From: Platanthera guangdongensis | Lineage: Eukaryota > Streptophyta > Magnoliopsida > Asparagales > Orchidaceae | Direction: 5' to 3' | DNA: 64,000 nucleotides | NCBI GenBank assembly: GCA_039583875.1 | Contig: CM077152.1 | Location: forward strand, 20,001,538 to 20,065,537 | Shown: in pieces, positions 22,010 to 32,209 of the stretch | Position numbering within the stretch: the stretch's first letter is position 1 | Layout of the letters: every line of letters starts with the position of its first letter | The notes under the pieces: generated by a model | The model's database searches: none | The model's input: only the letters and a program-made list of their open reading frames with translations | Told to the model about the DNA's origin: nothing | Made by a program: the position numbers and the translations under genes

Positions 22010-22394
22010 GTGATCAAAGTTTTCTTTTAATTCAGAGATTAAAAGTTACCTAGAGGCGTCGTAAATGACCTCGGAGCGCAACATCATTTGGTGAGGTATG
22101 CGCCGCGCCGTTCGGGGCCTTCGGGCTGGTGTTGGGGTCCCTAGCAAAGCGCCTGCAACACATGTCATGAGATTAAAAATTCGCACGCACGCGAACAATG
22201 TGGGACCTGCAGCACAATTTATTTCTCATATGGGTTAATTGCAAGGATGCTAAATAACACAGCCATATGTAAATTCCTTCGTGATGCCATCCATTTTTAG
22301 ATGGGCACTACGTGTACAAATTTTGTCAATCCATTTATAACAACAGTTTATCATTCCACAATTACCTCATCAAATGTTCTTTCAAAACAAAAAA

Positions 22395-22395
22395 C

Positions 22396-22450
<55 letters not shown>
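22395..22450. repeat. (AAT)n microsatellite
   Basis: About 17-18 AAT units. Confidence 0.9.
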
Positions 22451-22451
<1 letters not shown>

Positions 22452-22485
22452 GAAGAGTGGGGGAGCATGATATATTAGAGATGGA

Positions 22486-22540
22486 GGCTCTGTTTGAAAG
22501 GACTTATTTTCACCGGTTACGACCGCATGAACATGGTTTG
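22486..22540 (+). mobile_element. Half copy of the 21648 MITE
   Basis: GGCTCTGTTTGAAAGGACTT followed by ATTTTCACCGGTTACGACCG and CATGAAC repeats the left arm of the MITE at 21651. No right arm is found downstream. Confidence 0.55.
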
Positions 22541-23685
22541 TGAATGACGACCTCCTCTCTAAGAAGGGTATTCTGGTGGATGCTCATCAAAATTATCGTG
22601 CTCCTAAATGAGTACATGATTCAAAATAGATTTACACACTATATACGGGCAGTAGAACACGTGATTCCCCGTGCCCCTAAAACGATAATATCTCAGCCGC
22701 ACATCATTCTCACTCGGCAGCGGCGAGTGGCAAATGTCTACCCAACCATTGCGAGGGGAGGTTAAGGCTTCGCTTGTTAATCTGTTTTTGAGCGTTTCGT
22801 TTTCCTAAAACGCAACACTGACTTAGATTTTCATTTGTTTTTCCGCCTGATATTGGAACCGCGCAGCCTTTCTTCTTGCTCAAAAAATTGCGGGATGAAA
22901 CCCCCGGGATAACCTCTGGTTTATCGCGTTTGGATGAAACCTGCTGCGCGTCCTTCGCATCCAGTGCTCGGCCTGCTGCCTCTCATGGAGCTTGAAGGAA
23001 GGGCCGTGAACGCCGGCCGGAGCAATGCCGGGGTACCCCTGGCGGGTTCGCCGGGGTCCGGCGACACCGCCGGTGGGCTTCGAGCAGGCCTCCGGCGGTA
23101 GAGCCAAATAGAATCATGACGGGAAAAGGGTGAGTTGGAAGGTGGAAGAACAAGAGAATTTACAAAAACAATTTATAAATTACAAAAATATATACATTTA
23201 TAGTGTGAACAGTAATACTAATAATATAAATATATATAAATATATAATAGAAAAACAGAATATATATATATATAATTAAAAATCATATAATATTAACAAA
23301 AAAAATATTATTTTCAACATTTTTTTTAAAAAATATTTATAAAACGTTACCGCTGTTTTGTCAAACGGTTCTTTGCTATGAAAAGCTTTGGAAACACACA
23401 CTATTCAAACAAATCTCAATTTCCAGCAATCAGTTTCCAACAGCTTCATTTACAAACCTTCATTTGCAACAACTCTTTTTACAACCGCAACCGCTAAAAC
23501 AAATGAAGCCTAAAGATATCATATTCATGCGAGAGGAGATTGTGCGGTGTTTGAGTAAGATCATGCTACATATAAGAGATCCTATAATGAGGCAACCGTC
23601 GTCACCAACACATGAGGGGATCAGATACGCCAGTGATCGTATTTTTTGACCGACCATGCAATTTACACACGGACACACATTTTTA
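22541..23685. other. Repeat-poor stretch, no supported gene
   Basis: It contains a GC-rich block (22900-23105) with an unrecognised 75-codon minus frame, then AT-rich DNA with TA tracts. Nothing is supported as a gene or a named element. Confidence 0.4.
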
Positions 23686-24065
23686 TGTAAGGGCATACAT
23701 TTTTTTGATTGCACGTGTATTTTCCGCCGCCAGACTCACATTTTTTCATCTGTACACCCATTTTTTCTCCATGCCCCGTGGGGTCCTTTTTTCACCCGAG
23801 CGCTCTTACGTCGCTTGAGCACTCATTTTTCGCCTCAGAGTGCGTTTTTCCCTGAATGCACGCTTTTGCCCGGATAGGCATCTTTTGCTCAGGTACGGGT
23901 GTTTGTCCGGAGGGGCATTTTCGCTGGCCACGCTTTTTTTCCCGGACACTTGTTTTTCGTCTTTTGTGTTTTCCGCCGAGTGCGTATTTTTCAGCCCGGG
24001 CATGTGTTTTCTTACTGGATGCGCTTGTCCGTGCACACATTTTTAGTCCGGAAGCATGCTTTCCC
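23685..24065. repeat. Degenerate short-period array of GCAC..TTTTT motifs
   Basis: Motifs such as CACACATTTTT, GCGTTTTTCCC, GCACGCTTTTGCCC and GTGTTTTCC recur every 20-25 bases over about 380 bp on the plus strand. It is too degraded for an exact unit, but the rhythm is clear. Frames over it are artefacts. Confidence 0.5.
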
Positions 24066-24339
24066 CCTAGTCTTTCTTTTCCAATCAGATTGGATTATTG
24101 TTTTACTTTTGTTAGTGTTCTTACGAGTTTCTTTATTGTTAATTCTTGAAAGCAAATGTCTTAAATAAGAACAAATAAAAGTGGCTAATGTCGAATTTTT
24201 TTGATAAAAAATGGGAATTAAACATAATATCAATTCCTGCGGCATGTATTAACATTGGATTGGAAGTCAATCCTTGAAAACCAATATCTTACAAACGAAT
24301 GAACCCTTGATGTTTAATTAATCAAGAATATTTTTGAAC

Positions 24340-24360
24340 TCATTTGAGTGCAGGAATCAT
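24340..24360 (-). CDS. Candidate last exon of an unidentified host gene
   Basis: On the minus strand a good acceptor (TTACTTGGCAG) is followed by ATGATTCCTGCACTCAAATGA, giving MIPALK and a stop in phase 0, matching the phase left by the exon at 24460-24505. It is very short and depends on its neighbours for support. Confidence 0.35.
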   Translation of the reverse strand: MIPALK

Positions 24361-24459
24361 CTGCCAAGTAAGAAAAAGAAGACAAGTTTAATGGCTCATA
24401 AGCTGCTGGATTTCAGCAATAATAGAAACTATATTTGAGGCCGTGAAATTCATACATAC

Positions 24460-24505
24460 CTCCTCAACTGCTATAGAGACTTGTAAATAATTTACATAAA
24501 TCAAC
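24460..24505 (-). CDS. Candidate penultimate exon of the same gene
   Basis: Acceptor TTTCTCAG and donor GAG|GTATGT flank 46 bases. In the phase set by the upstream exon (ending AT|GTAAGC) they encode (M)LIYVNYLQVSIAVEE without a stop. The match of splice signals and phase on both sides supports a real exon. Confidence 0.4.
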
Positions 24506-24573
24506 CTGAGAAATTATAGACAGGCAAAAAAACTAACCCTTGGAAGAGGACTGTGAGGCCTGTACAAGCTTAC

Positions 24574-24641
24574 ATTAGAAAATGGTGGAGAAGCTCTTCT
24601 TCATCTGGGGATGAATCTGGGAGCTTATAAATCTTCATAGC
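24574..24641 (-). CDS. Candidate internal exon of the same gene
   Basis: It starts after ...TTGGAG (or at 24656 after ...GATAG) and ends AAT|GTAAGC. It encodes AMKIYKLPDSSPDEEELL then HHFL(M), an acidic stretch with non-random codons. Its phase fits the exon at 24505, but its acceptor phase (0) does not fit the phase-2 end of 24781-24881; an exon may be missed or the gene may be damaged. Confidence 0.4.
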
Positions 24642-24723
24642 CTCCAAGGAGTTATTCTATCATAGACACGCTGCTGATAATTGTAGCTCACCTTTTTAAC
24701 AGGTAGAAATTATTTAGGCGCTG

Positions 24724-24752
24724 GTGCGTGTGCGTGTGCGCGCGCGCGCGTG
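24724..24752. repeat. GT/GC dinucleotide microsatellite
   Basis: GTGCGTGTGCGTGTGCGCGC-type run inside the intron of the candidate gene. Confidence 0.75.
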
Positions 24753-24780
24753 TTATTCAAGAGAAGCAACATATACTCAC

Positions 24781-24881
24781 ATGAAGGGGACTTTGACTGT
24801 TTCACTAGTTTCAAGCATGTTATTTGGAGAGCCAGGCTTTACTTTCCCATCAGGCAAATCATATGAAGAGAGCAGCCTTTT
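24781..24881 (-). CDS. Candidate upstream exon of the same gene
   Basis: TTGTTGCAG|AAAAGG acceptor and CAT|GTGAGT donor flank 101 bases with one open frame, starting KRLLSSYDLPDGKVKPG and ending ETSETVKVPF. The product is not recognised. Upstream there are only repeats (from 25095), so the rest of the gene is far away or lost. Confidence 0.4.
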
Positions 24882-25094
24882 CTGCAACAACCATGGGATG
24901 TTAAATTAGTTGATGATTTTAGGGTTCCTAGGTAATGAGAAGTTAACAAAATCTTAGCTCGCTTAACCAAGCTTGCTAACTAGAACTAGTCTTGTTACTC
25001 TTGCTATCATCAGGAGAAATCTGTCCCCTTCATGAAAAATCTAAGATCCAACCCCCTTCATGAAAAATCTAAACATCACCGGAAGAGGTTTCCA

Positions 25095-25430
25095 CAGATG
25101 CAGTTTATGTTGGGTTGTGGAACAAGGGTTCGCCCACGTGAGCTAGAGGAATCGAAGCTCGACAACCCACGAAAACTCGACTCGTCGAGGTCTTGCTTGG
25201 TCGACGATCGTGGTTGCCGTTTATATACGTGATTTAGGGATACTGACATTGCAGTCTGCGGCGGCGTATTCTTTTGGAGGCGATACGAGGTATCTCGTTG
25301 AGATCGATCCAGAAGGTATTCTTCTATGGTTTTCTTGTCCAGAAGAGAGGAGAAGAGTAGGATCGGATTTGATCTTGCAACCTTTGTAATCAATACAAGC
25401 GTAGGCTCTGTAACATCGACTGCTCTTATT
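25095..25430 (+). repeat. LTR-like promoter/leader copy 2 (related to 4262-4845)
   Basis: GGGTTCGCCCACGTGAGCTA, GAATCGAAG, a TATA-like TTTATATACG (about 25220), GAGGCGATACGAGG, and GTAGGATC...GATCTTGCAACCTTTGTAATC, in the same order as at 4500-4825. The closing phrase resembles an LTR R/U5 polyadenylation region. Confidence 0.4.
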
Positions 25431-25440
25431 TTAAACAGTT

Positions 25441-25860
25441 TATAAGTTGAGTTAAGTCGGCTCGAAAAAAAACTCGACTCGAGCTTGTGTATGACAAGCT
25501 TGAGCATAATTATTATTGTTCATCAGCTCGCAAGCGGGCTCGCGAGCTTTATTTTAAAAATAATAAATGTTAAATTATAGTAAAAATATATAATATATAA
25601 TATATTGTTAAATAACTAATATACATACATTTAGAATTTTAGATTTTACATATAAATCAAAGGCATTATTGGGCTATATATATAGTTATAAGTAATATAA
25701 ATTTTTTTTAAAAAAAAATTAATGGAAGGTGTAGGACATGCTGGCTCGAGCTTAATTTGAGCTCGCGAGCTCTAGATGAGCTCGATGAATTCTAGCCAAG
25801 CTCGAGCTAAACCTAAATAAAGTAAGCTCGTCGAGTTCGAGCTTAAAAAAAAACCCAAGC
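25441..25860. mobile_element. Foldback MITE with GCTCGAG-rich ends
   Basis: Both ends consist of CTCGA/TCGAG motifs in inverted arrangement (GGCTCG..CTCGACTCGAGCTTG at the left; CAAGCTCGAGCT...AAGCTCGTCGAGTTCGAGC at the right) around an AT-rich core. It has no coding capacity. Similar GCTCGAG-rich short elements are common in plant genomes. Confidence 0.5.
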
Positions 25861-25979
25861 GTGAGTGAGAGATTCCATTTTTTGATGAGTTTCACTCGTT
25901 TGCATCCCAGATTCACACCACGGCTGAGATGTGGAGAACAAATGAAAAATACTTCTCCAGGTCGAATTATAAAGCCGCG

Positions 25980-26553
25980 TCTTTTCTGAGGTTAATACAG
26001 GTTGAACCAGAGTAATATAGGTTGAACCGTCTGACATCTGGTCCATCAATTCAGCTTATTCAATGGTTTGACGTGTAAATCTGGCTTTTGGTAGAACGGT
26101 CTAAATTGGACTGTCTTAGCTCTTGAGCGGTCGAGTGCGCAAACAGTCATAGAGAAAAGAGATGGTAAACAAACCGTGGAAAACCGTGGAAAGAAGTGAA
26201 AACCACGCGGTCGGAACTGTGGAGACCGAACTTCACTATTTGTTGTTTTTGTACAATGTTCTTTGAGAATGTGAAGACGACAGACCGCCCATCGTTACAA
26301 CTTGAGGGGAGATAGAGAAAGGCGCGTTCAGAGGGTGACAAGTCACCGCTCGTGAAGCTAAGCGTTTGTCTTTGTTCGCGGTGGAGAGCATGCGTTCTGA
26401 AGACTTGGTGGACTTCTTCTTGTGCTTGGTGGCTGGAGCGAAGGAATTTTCTAGTGGAGCTCTAACGCGCGTAGGAGAAGCGGAGGAAGAGAAAGGTGGA
26501 AATTAAAGAGAGTCTGGGGTCTTATATATAGCGACTAGGGGTGGTTATGATGG
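25980..26553 (-). repeat. LTR-like repeat copy (related to 20500-21100)
   Basis: See the shared motif order described at 20500. On the minus strand CTATATATAAGACCCC near 26520 is a TATA-like box followed by a pyrimidine-rich leader. It is interrupted at its edge by the solo LTR that starts at 26559. Confidence 0.4.
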
Positions 26554-26558
26554 TTAAG
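26554..26558. repeat. Target-site duplication TTAAG, left
   Basis: Repeated at 28730-28734. Confidence 0.85.
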
Positions 26559-28729
26559 TGTAACGCCCCGAAACTCAAGAGAGCGACGGGAGGCGTTTTG
26601 GGCAGAATCTGGGATTTGGCAGGGGGCACACGGCCTGAGACACGGGCGTGTCCCAGGGCGTGTCAGGCTCGAGTCGACGATTTGGCCGCGAGGTCGACGA
26701 AATTTGGAGTCGACGATCGTCGAGTAGCGGACACGGCCTGAGACACGGGCGTGTCTCAGGGCGTGTCGAGCCCGTGTCGACGATCGGCCCGGGAGTCGAC
26801 AATTTTCGCTCGACGATGTGTCGAGACAAGGCACACGGCCTAGGACACAGGCGTGTCCAAGGCCGTGTCGTGTGGTCGACGAACTTCGCTCGACGAAGTG
26901 TCGAGACCGTGAACACGGCCTGGAGCCCAGGCGTGTTCGGGTGTGACACGGGCGTGTCACATTGGACGGGCGTGTCCAAGACCCGTGTGAGTCTCGGGTC
27001 GTTTTCGGGGCTGTGTCGATGGGGGCACACGACCAACCACACGGCCGTGTCAGTTGGAACACGGGCGTGTCAGGTCGAACACGGGCGTGTCGGATGCCCG
27101 TGTGCTGTTCAAGACGCGTCGATTTTGACGGCGAATGAGGCACACGGCCCTGGACACGGGCCTGTCACAGGCCGTGTTCGGCCCAGATTTTGCATTTTAG
27201 ATCTGGATCGTGGCCGTTCGTTTCTTTAATTCGGGATCCGACGGCTGGGGGCTGTTAGTACTTGGATATACACGGTATTGGATCCTTGAAACCCTCATTT
27301 CACTTGAGAGGTTCTCTTTCTAAAGTATAGAGAGAGATGAGAGCAAAGGAGGAAGAAGAAGCTTAGATCCGGTCTTTGGAGGAGCTTCGGAGCTCCAAAT
27401 CGCGAACCGACTCCGGATCTACGGAGGTAAAGAGAGTGCGGTGCTTTTCATCCGCTTACATTTCCATGGCGCCAAGGAAGAACGCTAGGGTAACGATTCT
27501 CTTCTTGAGCATGTGAAGCTCTACTTCTTTTGCATAGGAAGCCCGCTCTCGCGAGTTTGCGGTGAGTTGAGGCGTTCCTTCGGGTAGACATGAATAGTCC
27601 CCGTTGTTTAGAGTCCGTATTCGAAAACGGACATAGGCATGATGTGTGAAGTCTACCCGGACAAGTTGGTCTGGATCGGTGATGTTGCATTGCATAAATG
27701 GCCGGAGAAGACTTCGTGCAAATGTTTGTTTTCGGGTTTTTCTACGTGGTAGAATGCAACAGGGAGCCTTGGGGATTAACTCAAAGGTGCACACGGAAAA
27801 CTGGGCAGATGCATGATTCTGCCAAATATGTGGGCCTGGGAGCCAACTTGAACATAACTGGGTTATGTGCTGTGTGTAAACGATTTGAGACTCGGGAAAG
27901 TTTGACCCGCGCATATGTTTTTGAATTAACGTTGCGGTGTGAGCAACGGGTCAGGCGGAACCGTACTCGCTCTATGTCGTTCGGTTAAAGAGACCTAAAG
28001 TTACTTGGCACTTACCGTTGGCATAGATGGAGGGTCTTAGGCAGTGGCCAGAAAGACCAAATGCTCACGAGAGATTGCCGTCCCGGGGACGGTGGTGAGT
28101 CAACAGACTTAGACTGTGATCACCGAAAATGTGCCTTGAGAGTACGGGGCGTGCGGCCGTGCGTGCCAACGCCTGTGATGCAATGTATTTATTTACTGCT
28201 TGGTTGTGCTAATAAAATGTAGGGAAGGAGCATCGCCGCCCCGAGTTGGGGGCGGGATCGTTATAATTTGGTCAGCATTGCTGACCATTACTTTTGTTTG
28301 CCACCGTGCGGTGGATTGTGCTTGCAGGTGCTACAGGGCCAAGCGGTCAATAGCGGGCTAAAGCCCAAATTGCGAAGCCGGCCCTTGAAGGCCTAATCGA
28401 AGTGTTTACTTGCTTTTGTTCATGTATGACCGGCCTGCGTGTCGTGGTATGGAAAACATGTAATATGAAGTAAACCATTTGTAAGGCCTTAAGGCCAGTA
28501 CTTGTGTATGTGCTACATTCCTATTTGATGTATTAGTGGACATTCATGCTTGTGCTGGGTTCTTTTAATTGCAACTTATAAAACTGCTTCCGCTAGAATG
28601 CTCTGTGTAGGACGTTAGATTGGTTGGATGGTTTCCATTGAGTAACCACCCGGTCTGTCTGTGGTATATGGCGTCGGGCCCCGGCCGGACCTACTGCTAT
28701 ATGCTATGCGACAGATAGTGGGTGTTACA
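26559..28729 (+). mobile_element. Solo LTR (2171 bp) of a Tekay/Del-like gypsy element
   Basis: It starts TGTAACGCCCCGAAACTC and ends GGGTGTTACA, with TTAAG on both sides. There is no internal region, so the element has been reduced to one LTR by recombination. The first 600 bp carry many copies of ACACGGCC and ACACGGGCGTGTC, which I associate with LTRs of large chromovirus (Tekay/Del) elements; that family assignment is from memory. Open frames within it are not genes. Confidence 0.85.
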
Positions 28730-28734
28730 TTAAG
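28730..28734. repeat. Target-site duplication TTAAG, right
   Basis: Matches 26554-26558. Confidence 0.85.
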
Positions 28735-28794
28735 CTGCTATCCGCAGACCGTAATCAACTTAATTACTTTTTGCAGGTAAACACTTTACAAATT

Positions 28795-28799
28795 ATGAC
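28795..28799. repeat. Target-site duplication ATGAC, left
   Basis: Repeated at 45580-45584 around the 16.8-kb gypsy element. Confidence 0.9.
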
Positions 28800-29509
28800 T
28801 GTTGAAACCAGTTGCCCGGTTCCACCTAGAGTTCGGATCTGAAGTTGCAGCACACACTTACTCTTCTCGAACCGCTCTCCCGACGTGAGTCACAAGGCCA
28901 GAAACAGACCGATCGTCTCAGCTTGGAGGTCTCACCTCTTACCTGGAAGAAACTGAAGTTCTTCCCCTCCCTATCCAATGCTGGGCTAGGTGTCTCTGAG
29001 GAAGAATATGACAAGGTTCAACAACCTTTTCCCAGGCACCTTATTGGTCTATTTATAGGCCTCTGAGTTGGATCTGCAAATATCCATACTGAACTGAGCT
29101 GAAATCACCAAAATACCTTGGGTTGGGTCTGCCAACAGCCAAACTCCGCTGTTCTGAAGGGCTATACGCAGACCACCAAGGGCAAAAAGGTAAAATTACC
29201 CGGGGTAGAAGAGTAAAATCCCCCTTGGGTGTAGGAAGGTAAAAACATCCTTCCTTTTCTATGGCGAGTGGGGAAATGACCAGCGGCGAGATGAGCACTC
29301 CTGCTCGTCTCGCAGGCCTCCCGCATTATGGGAGCCATCTCGCCCTCAAGGGCCTGCTAGCGCCCCCAAAGGGCGTCTCGCCTACTGCAGAGAGCCCCTG
29401 TCTCGCCTCCTGCGAGTGGACCATACGGTCCCACTCGTCTATCCAGTTCCTCTCTCCAGCTTCTCCGGTTCGCTGCTTGAGCCGCCTCCCGCGAGCCCAA
29501 TGTTGTACA
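28800..29509 (-). repeat. 3' LTR of the Tat element (710 bp)
   Basis: In plus orientation it starts TGTTGAAACCAG and ends TTGTACA. The minus strand carries TATAAATAGACC (plus 29048-29058), the LTR promoter. Confidence 0.9.
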
Positions 29510-29526
29510 CAATCCCCGCTCTTTTC
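29510..29526 (-). other. Polypurine tract of the Tat element
   Basis: Minus strand AAAAGAGCGGGGATTG directly before the 3' LTR. Confidence 0.65.
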
Positions 29527-29620
29527 GAGGTTGCCCCAAGCTCGAAAAGAAAGTCCAACCAGGGCTCGCGACGTTGAGATTCGTTCATGAGAATCTTTGG
29601 CGGGCCCTCCCCATGGAGTC

Positions 29621-29630
29621 TATAAATATG
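29621..29630 (+). promoter_or_regulatory. TATA box of antisense gene 1, copy A
   Basis: TATAAATATG lies 70 bp before the gene 1 start codon, at normal plant promoter spacing, and points opposite to gag-pol. Confidence 0.6.
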
Positions 29631-29690
29631 AGACCCCAACTCATCATGGAGTGCCCCTTTTCTCATTTCCACCTCTCTTCTACCCTCAAC

Positions 29691-30676
29691 ATGTCTCACA
29701 ACCATAGTTTCCGTGAGCATCTCGCGATGGTCCGGAAGCAAAATAAAGCCAATGTGGTTGCCCTGATCCTATCTTTGGTCCGCACCCCCGCTTCAGCACC
29801 TTCATCATCTCGCCCAAAGAAGTCCAAAACCGCCAGCCCTCCACTCTCGGCTGGCGCGACCTCCTCGGCCCCCTCGGCAACCGATACACTTCCTCCCGCA
29901 TCTTCCGGGGAGAGACAGGTGATTCTTGACTCCTCTCGCCTCTTTGCTTTTATCGTCTCGCTTATCGACCATGCTCTCTCAGGAAAACCTTGCTGACTCT
30001 CCCATGCTTGCGATTCCTCCTGACATCACTGACCAACCTTATCAACGCTCCGACTCGCCTCAGGAATCCTCCCCCCTATCACGAGGAAAGAAGACCTCTC
30101 GCGCCTGGTGGGGAACTCTCGCATTCCAAGTAAGTAAACTCATCCTGTCATCTCGCTTAACACAGATTCCTATTCCCCTATCAGGTGCATTCGAGACCAC
30201 TGGGATAGCCTTCTTGCGAGACCACCCTTCATTATGATCTTCCACTTTTTTGTTGCGCAGGTATCCAGTTTGACTCGGGTACGGAGGATTCACCCACGCC
30301 GTCTCCCCTCTCGCCTCTTCCTCGCCCAGATGAGATCGAAGACTACCTGGGTGATCCTATGGACCCTCTGGAGATGAAGCGCCGGACGGCCCGGATGTTT
30401 CGAAAATACACTCACGTCATCCGCGAGATGGAACGGGAGAAGCAAGCTACCGATCGGCGCATTGACCGGATGGAAACTGAATGCGCTCGCCTCTCTGCCG
30501 AGGTCGATGCCAACGCCGCAATAGATGAGACAGACCCCCAGGCCATCATAAGCGAGACTGACCAACATCTCCGTCTCACGCGCCGCGGTCTAGACGTCGT
30601 CTGCGCCTTCCATCTACCTGGTCGCCCTGCATGCGCGGGATCTCGCGGTGGCCGTTGGAAGAGGCACAAGAATTGA
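29691..30676 (+). CDS. Antisense gene 1, copy A: spliced coiled-coil protein
   Basis: Three exons join in frame. Exon 1 is 29691-29918 (MSHNHSFREHLAMVRKQ..., Ser/Ala/Pro-rich, donor ACAG|GTGATT). Exon 2 is 29983 to about 30129-30133 (acceptor CTCTCAG, donor in CAAGTAAGTAA). Exon 3 runs from 30261 or 30269 to 30676, ending GGRWKRHKN and stop. Exon 3 has a heptad-like helix (MEREKQATDRRIDRMETE...) typical of a coiled coil. Intron 1 is short (64 bp). Function is unknown; small antisense frames of this type occur in Tat-group elements. No stop or frameshift is seen in this copy, so it may be intact. The start is chosen because it follows the TATA box; earlier in-frame ATGs lie upstream of it. Confidence 0.6.
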
Positions 30677-31035
30677 GGGGTCCTGGATTCGTCTCGCCTG
30701 TTTAATGCTTCCTTGTAACTTTGTTAAGTATCGATCGGCCACCCGCCTTTTTAATTATTAATTTGTTATTTAGGTCCCCCTGGACAAGATGTCCGCTTCG
30801 TGCGGAACGAAATAATTTATTATGATATTTTTGTCAACTTCTTTCATGCTGGATTCTCATTATTGCTGTGTTTAATTAATCTACTCCTTTATTTTATTTT
30901 TGGCTCATCGGAAAAGCCGCCGCGGTGTTTCGCGCCTCGGGGTTAGGAGAGAGAGAGAGAGAAGATGAAACGTCGGGTTGCCCCTTCGGCTTCCTCATTC
31001 TTATTTTTCCGCCCATTTTTCCCCTCTCCATCTGC

Positions 31036-31043
31036 TATAAATA
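31036..31043 (+). promoter_or_regulatory. TATA box of antisense gene 2, copy A
   Basis: TATAAATA followed by CCCCCTCC. It lies inside a longer open frame that starts at 30965, which shows that the real start is the later ATG at 31199. Confidence 0.6.
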
Positions 31044-31198
31044 CCCCCTCCCCCGGATCCAGAAGCTCTACACATGCACTATCGTTTCCTGCTGCTGCCG
31101 AGATCCAGGGTTCTCGCCTGCTCCTCCTCACCTACCTCTTCTCGCGTCCCGCTTCCACCTCTCTTTTCCACTCCTCTATTTCTGTCGTCTCGCTCGCT

Positions 31199-32095
31199 AT
31201 GGGAAAGAAGAGAGCAGAAGAAGGCGAGGGCCGCAGCCGCTGCGGAAGGCGATTTACCGACCACGACTTCCCTCCCGGCAGAATCTCCAAAGAGGATTAC
31301 AACCGCTTCGCCAGCGAGTTCCTGGCTGAGGGTTATGAGTCTCGCCCGCCAAAGGTCGGCGAGGCGATTAACACCTTCTACTCCAGCGAACTCGCCTTCC
31401 CCGTCTCGCACTTCGAGGCGGGGCTAAGACTCTCCCTCTGGCCAGAGGTAAAACAGGCTTTGAAATACTTCGCCGTTGTCCCCGCACAGTTCAACACAAA
31501 CGCCGTCTCGATGTTGGTCGCTTTCGCCAGCTACCTGCGCCGCGAGCGCATCGAGTTTAGTCTGACTGTCTTCCGCAAGTTGTTCATCTACCACGCGAAA
31601 GACGATGACGGATCCTACTTCACAGGCCAGGGTCTCAAGGTGTGCGAGACGCCTAATAAGAACCACCATTGGCTCACCCGCTTCGTTTTCATTCGCGGGA
31701 ACTTGGGAGGTGTCCCTCTCGCTCCGGTGTCGCCTGCCGAGGTGTACTACGAGACCCCCAAGGTTGGGGTGCCGAGAAGGCTCTCTGCGACTTCTTCGTA
31801 GGGAAAAATTTCGAGGTCAACTACCTTCGGCGAGACCTCGACTCACTCTTTCCCATCCTCCCCGGTGAAGGTATATTCGCGCCCTCTCAATATTATGCTT
31901 ATCGTCTTATTTCATTCTAACCATTTCTTGCTCAGGAGAGAGGACTTTCCCCGTCCACCCCCCTTACCAGAGCAACAAGGGTCTCGCCCTTGCTAGCATG
32001 GCGGTGGAGGCGGCAAAGGAAATGCTGACCCCCAGCCCAAAGAAGAGGTCTGGGGAAAATGCTGACCCCCCTCGCCGAGCGCTAGTCTGACATGC
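31199..32095 (+). pseudogene. Antisense gene 2, copy A: Transposase_28-like protein, 3' part deleted
   Basis: From ATG 31199 (MGKKRAEEG...) the protein has FPVSHFEAGLRLSLWPEVKQ, VPAQFNTNAVSMLVAF and RRERIEFSLTVFRKLF. This matches my recollection of PF04195, 'putative gypsy type transposon', a domain of unknown function common in plant gypsy 3' regions. The frame ends at 31801, but the neighbouring frame continues with ALCDFFVGKNFEVNYLRRDL to a donor GAAG|GTATAT near 31869, so a 1-nt shift has occurred near 31760. After an intron (acceptor TTGCTCAG, 31935) only a short exon remains before sequence joins GACCCCCCTCGCCGAGCGC; the coiled-coil exons seen in copy A' (36560-37293) are missing. It therefore holds the N-terminal half only. 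Confidence 0.65.
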
Positions 32096-32209
32096 TCATC
32101 CTCTCTTGTATTGCCTCCAATCCTTCATTTTCATAGGAATCTCCCACCAATTCTCTGATAAATATAGACACCTTTCTTCGCGAGCTCTTACCACTTGACT
32201 TGCCTCCGA

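Noticed and set aside
26535..27229. 202- and 193-codon frames at the start of the solo LTR
   Set aside because: They are products of the ACACGGGCGTGTC repeats within a non-coding LTR.
29053..29298. Minus-strand frames in the Tat LTR
   Set aside because: LTR sequence; the frames are not conserved between the LTR copies.
30965..31198. Longer N-terminus for antisense gene 2 starting at 30965
   Set aside because: The TATA box at 31036 lies inside it, the upstream peptide is Ser/Pro/Leu-rich and not family-like, and copy A' differs there in length. The ATG at 31199 is more likely.
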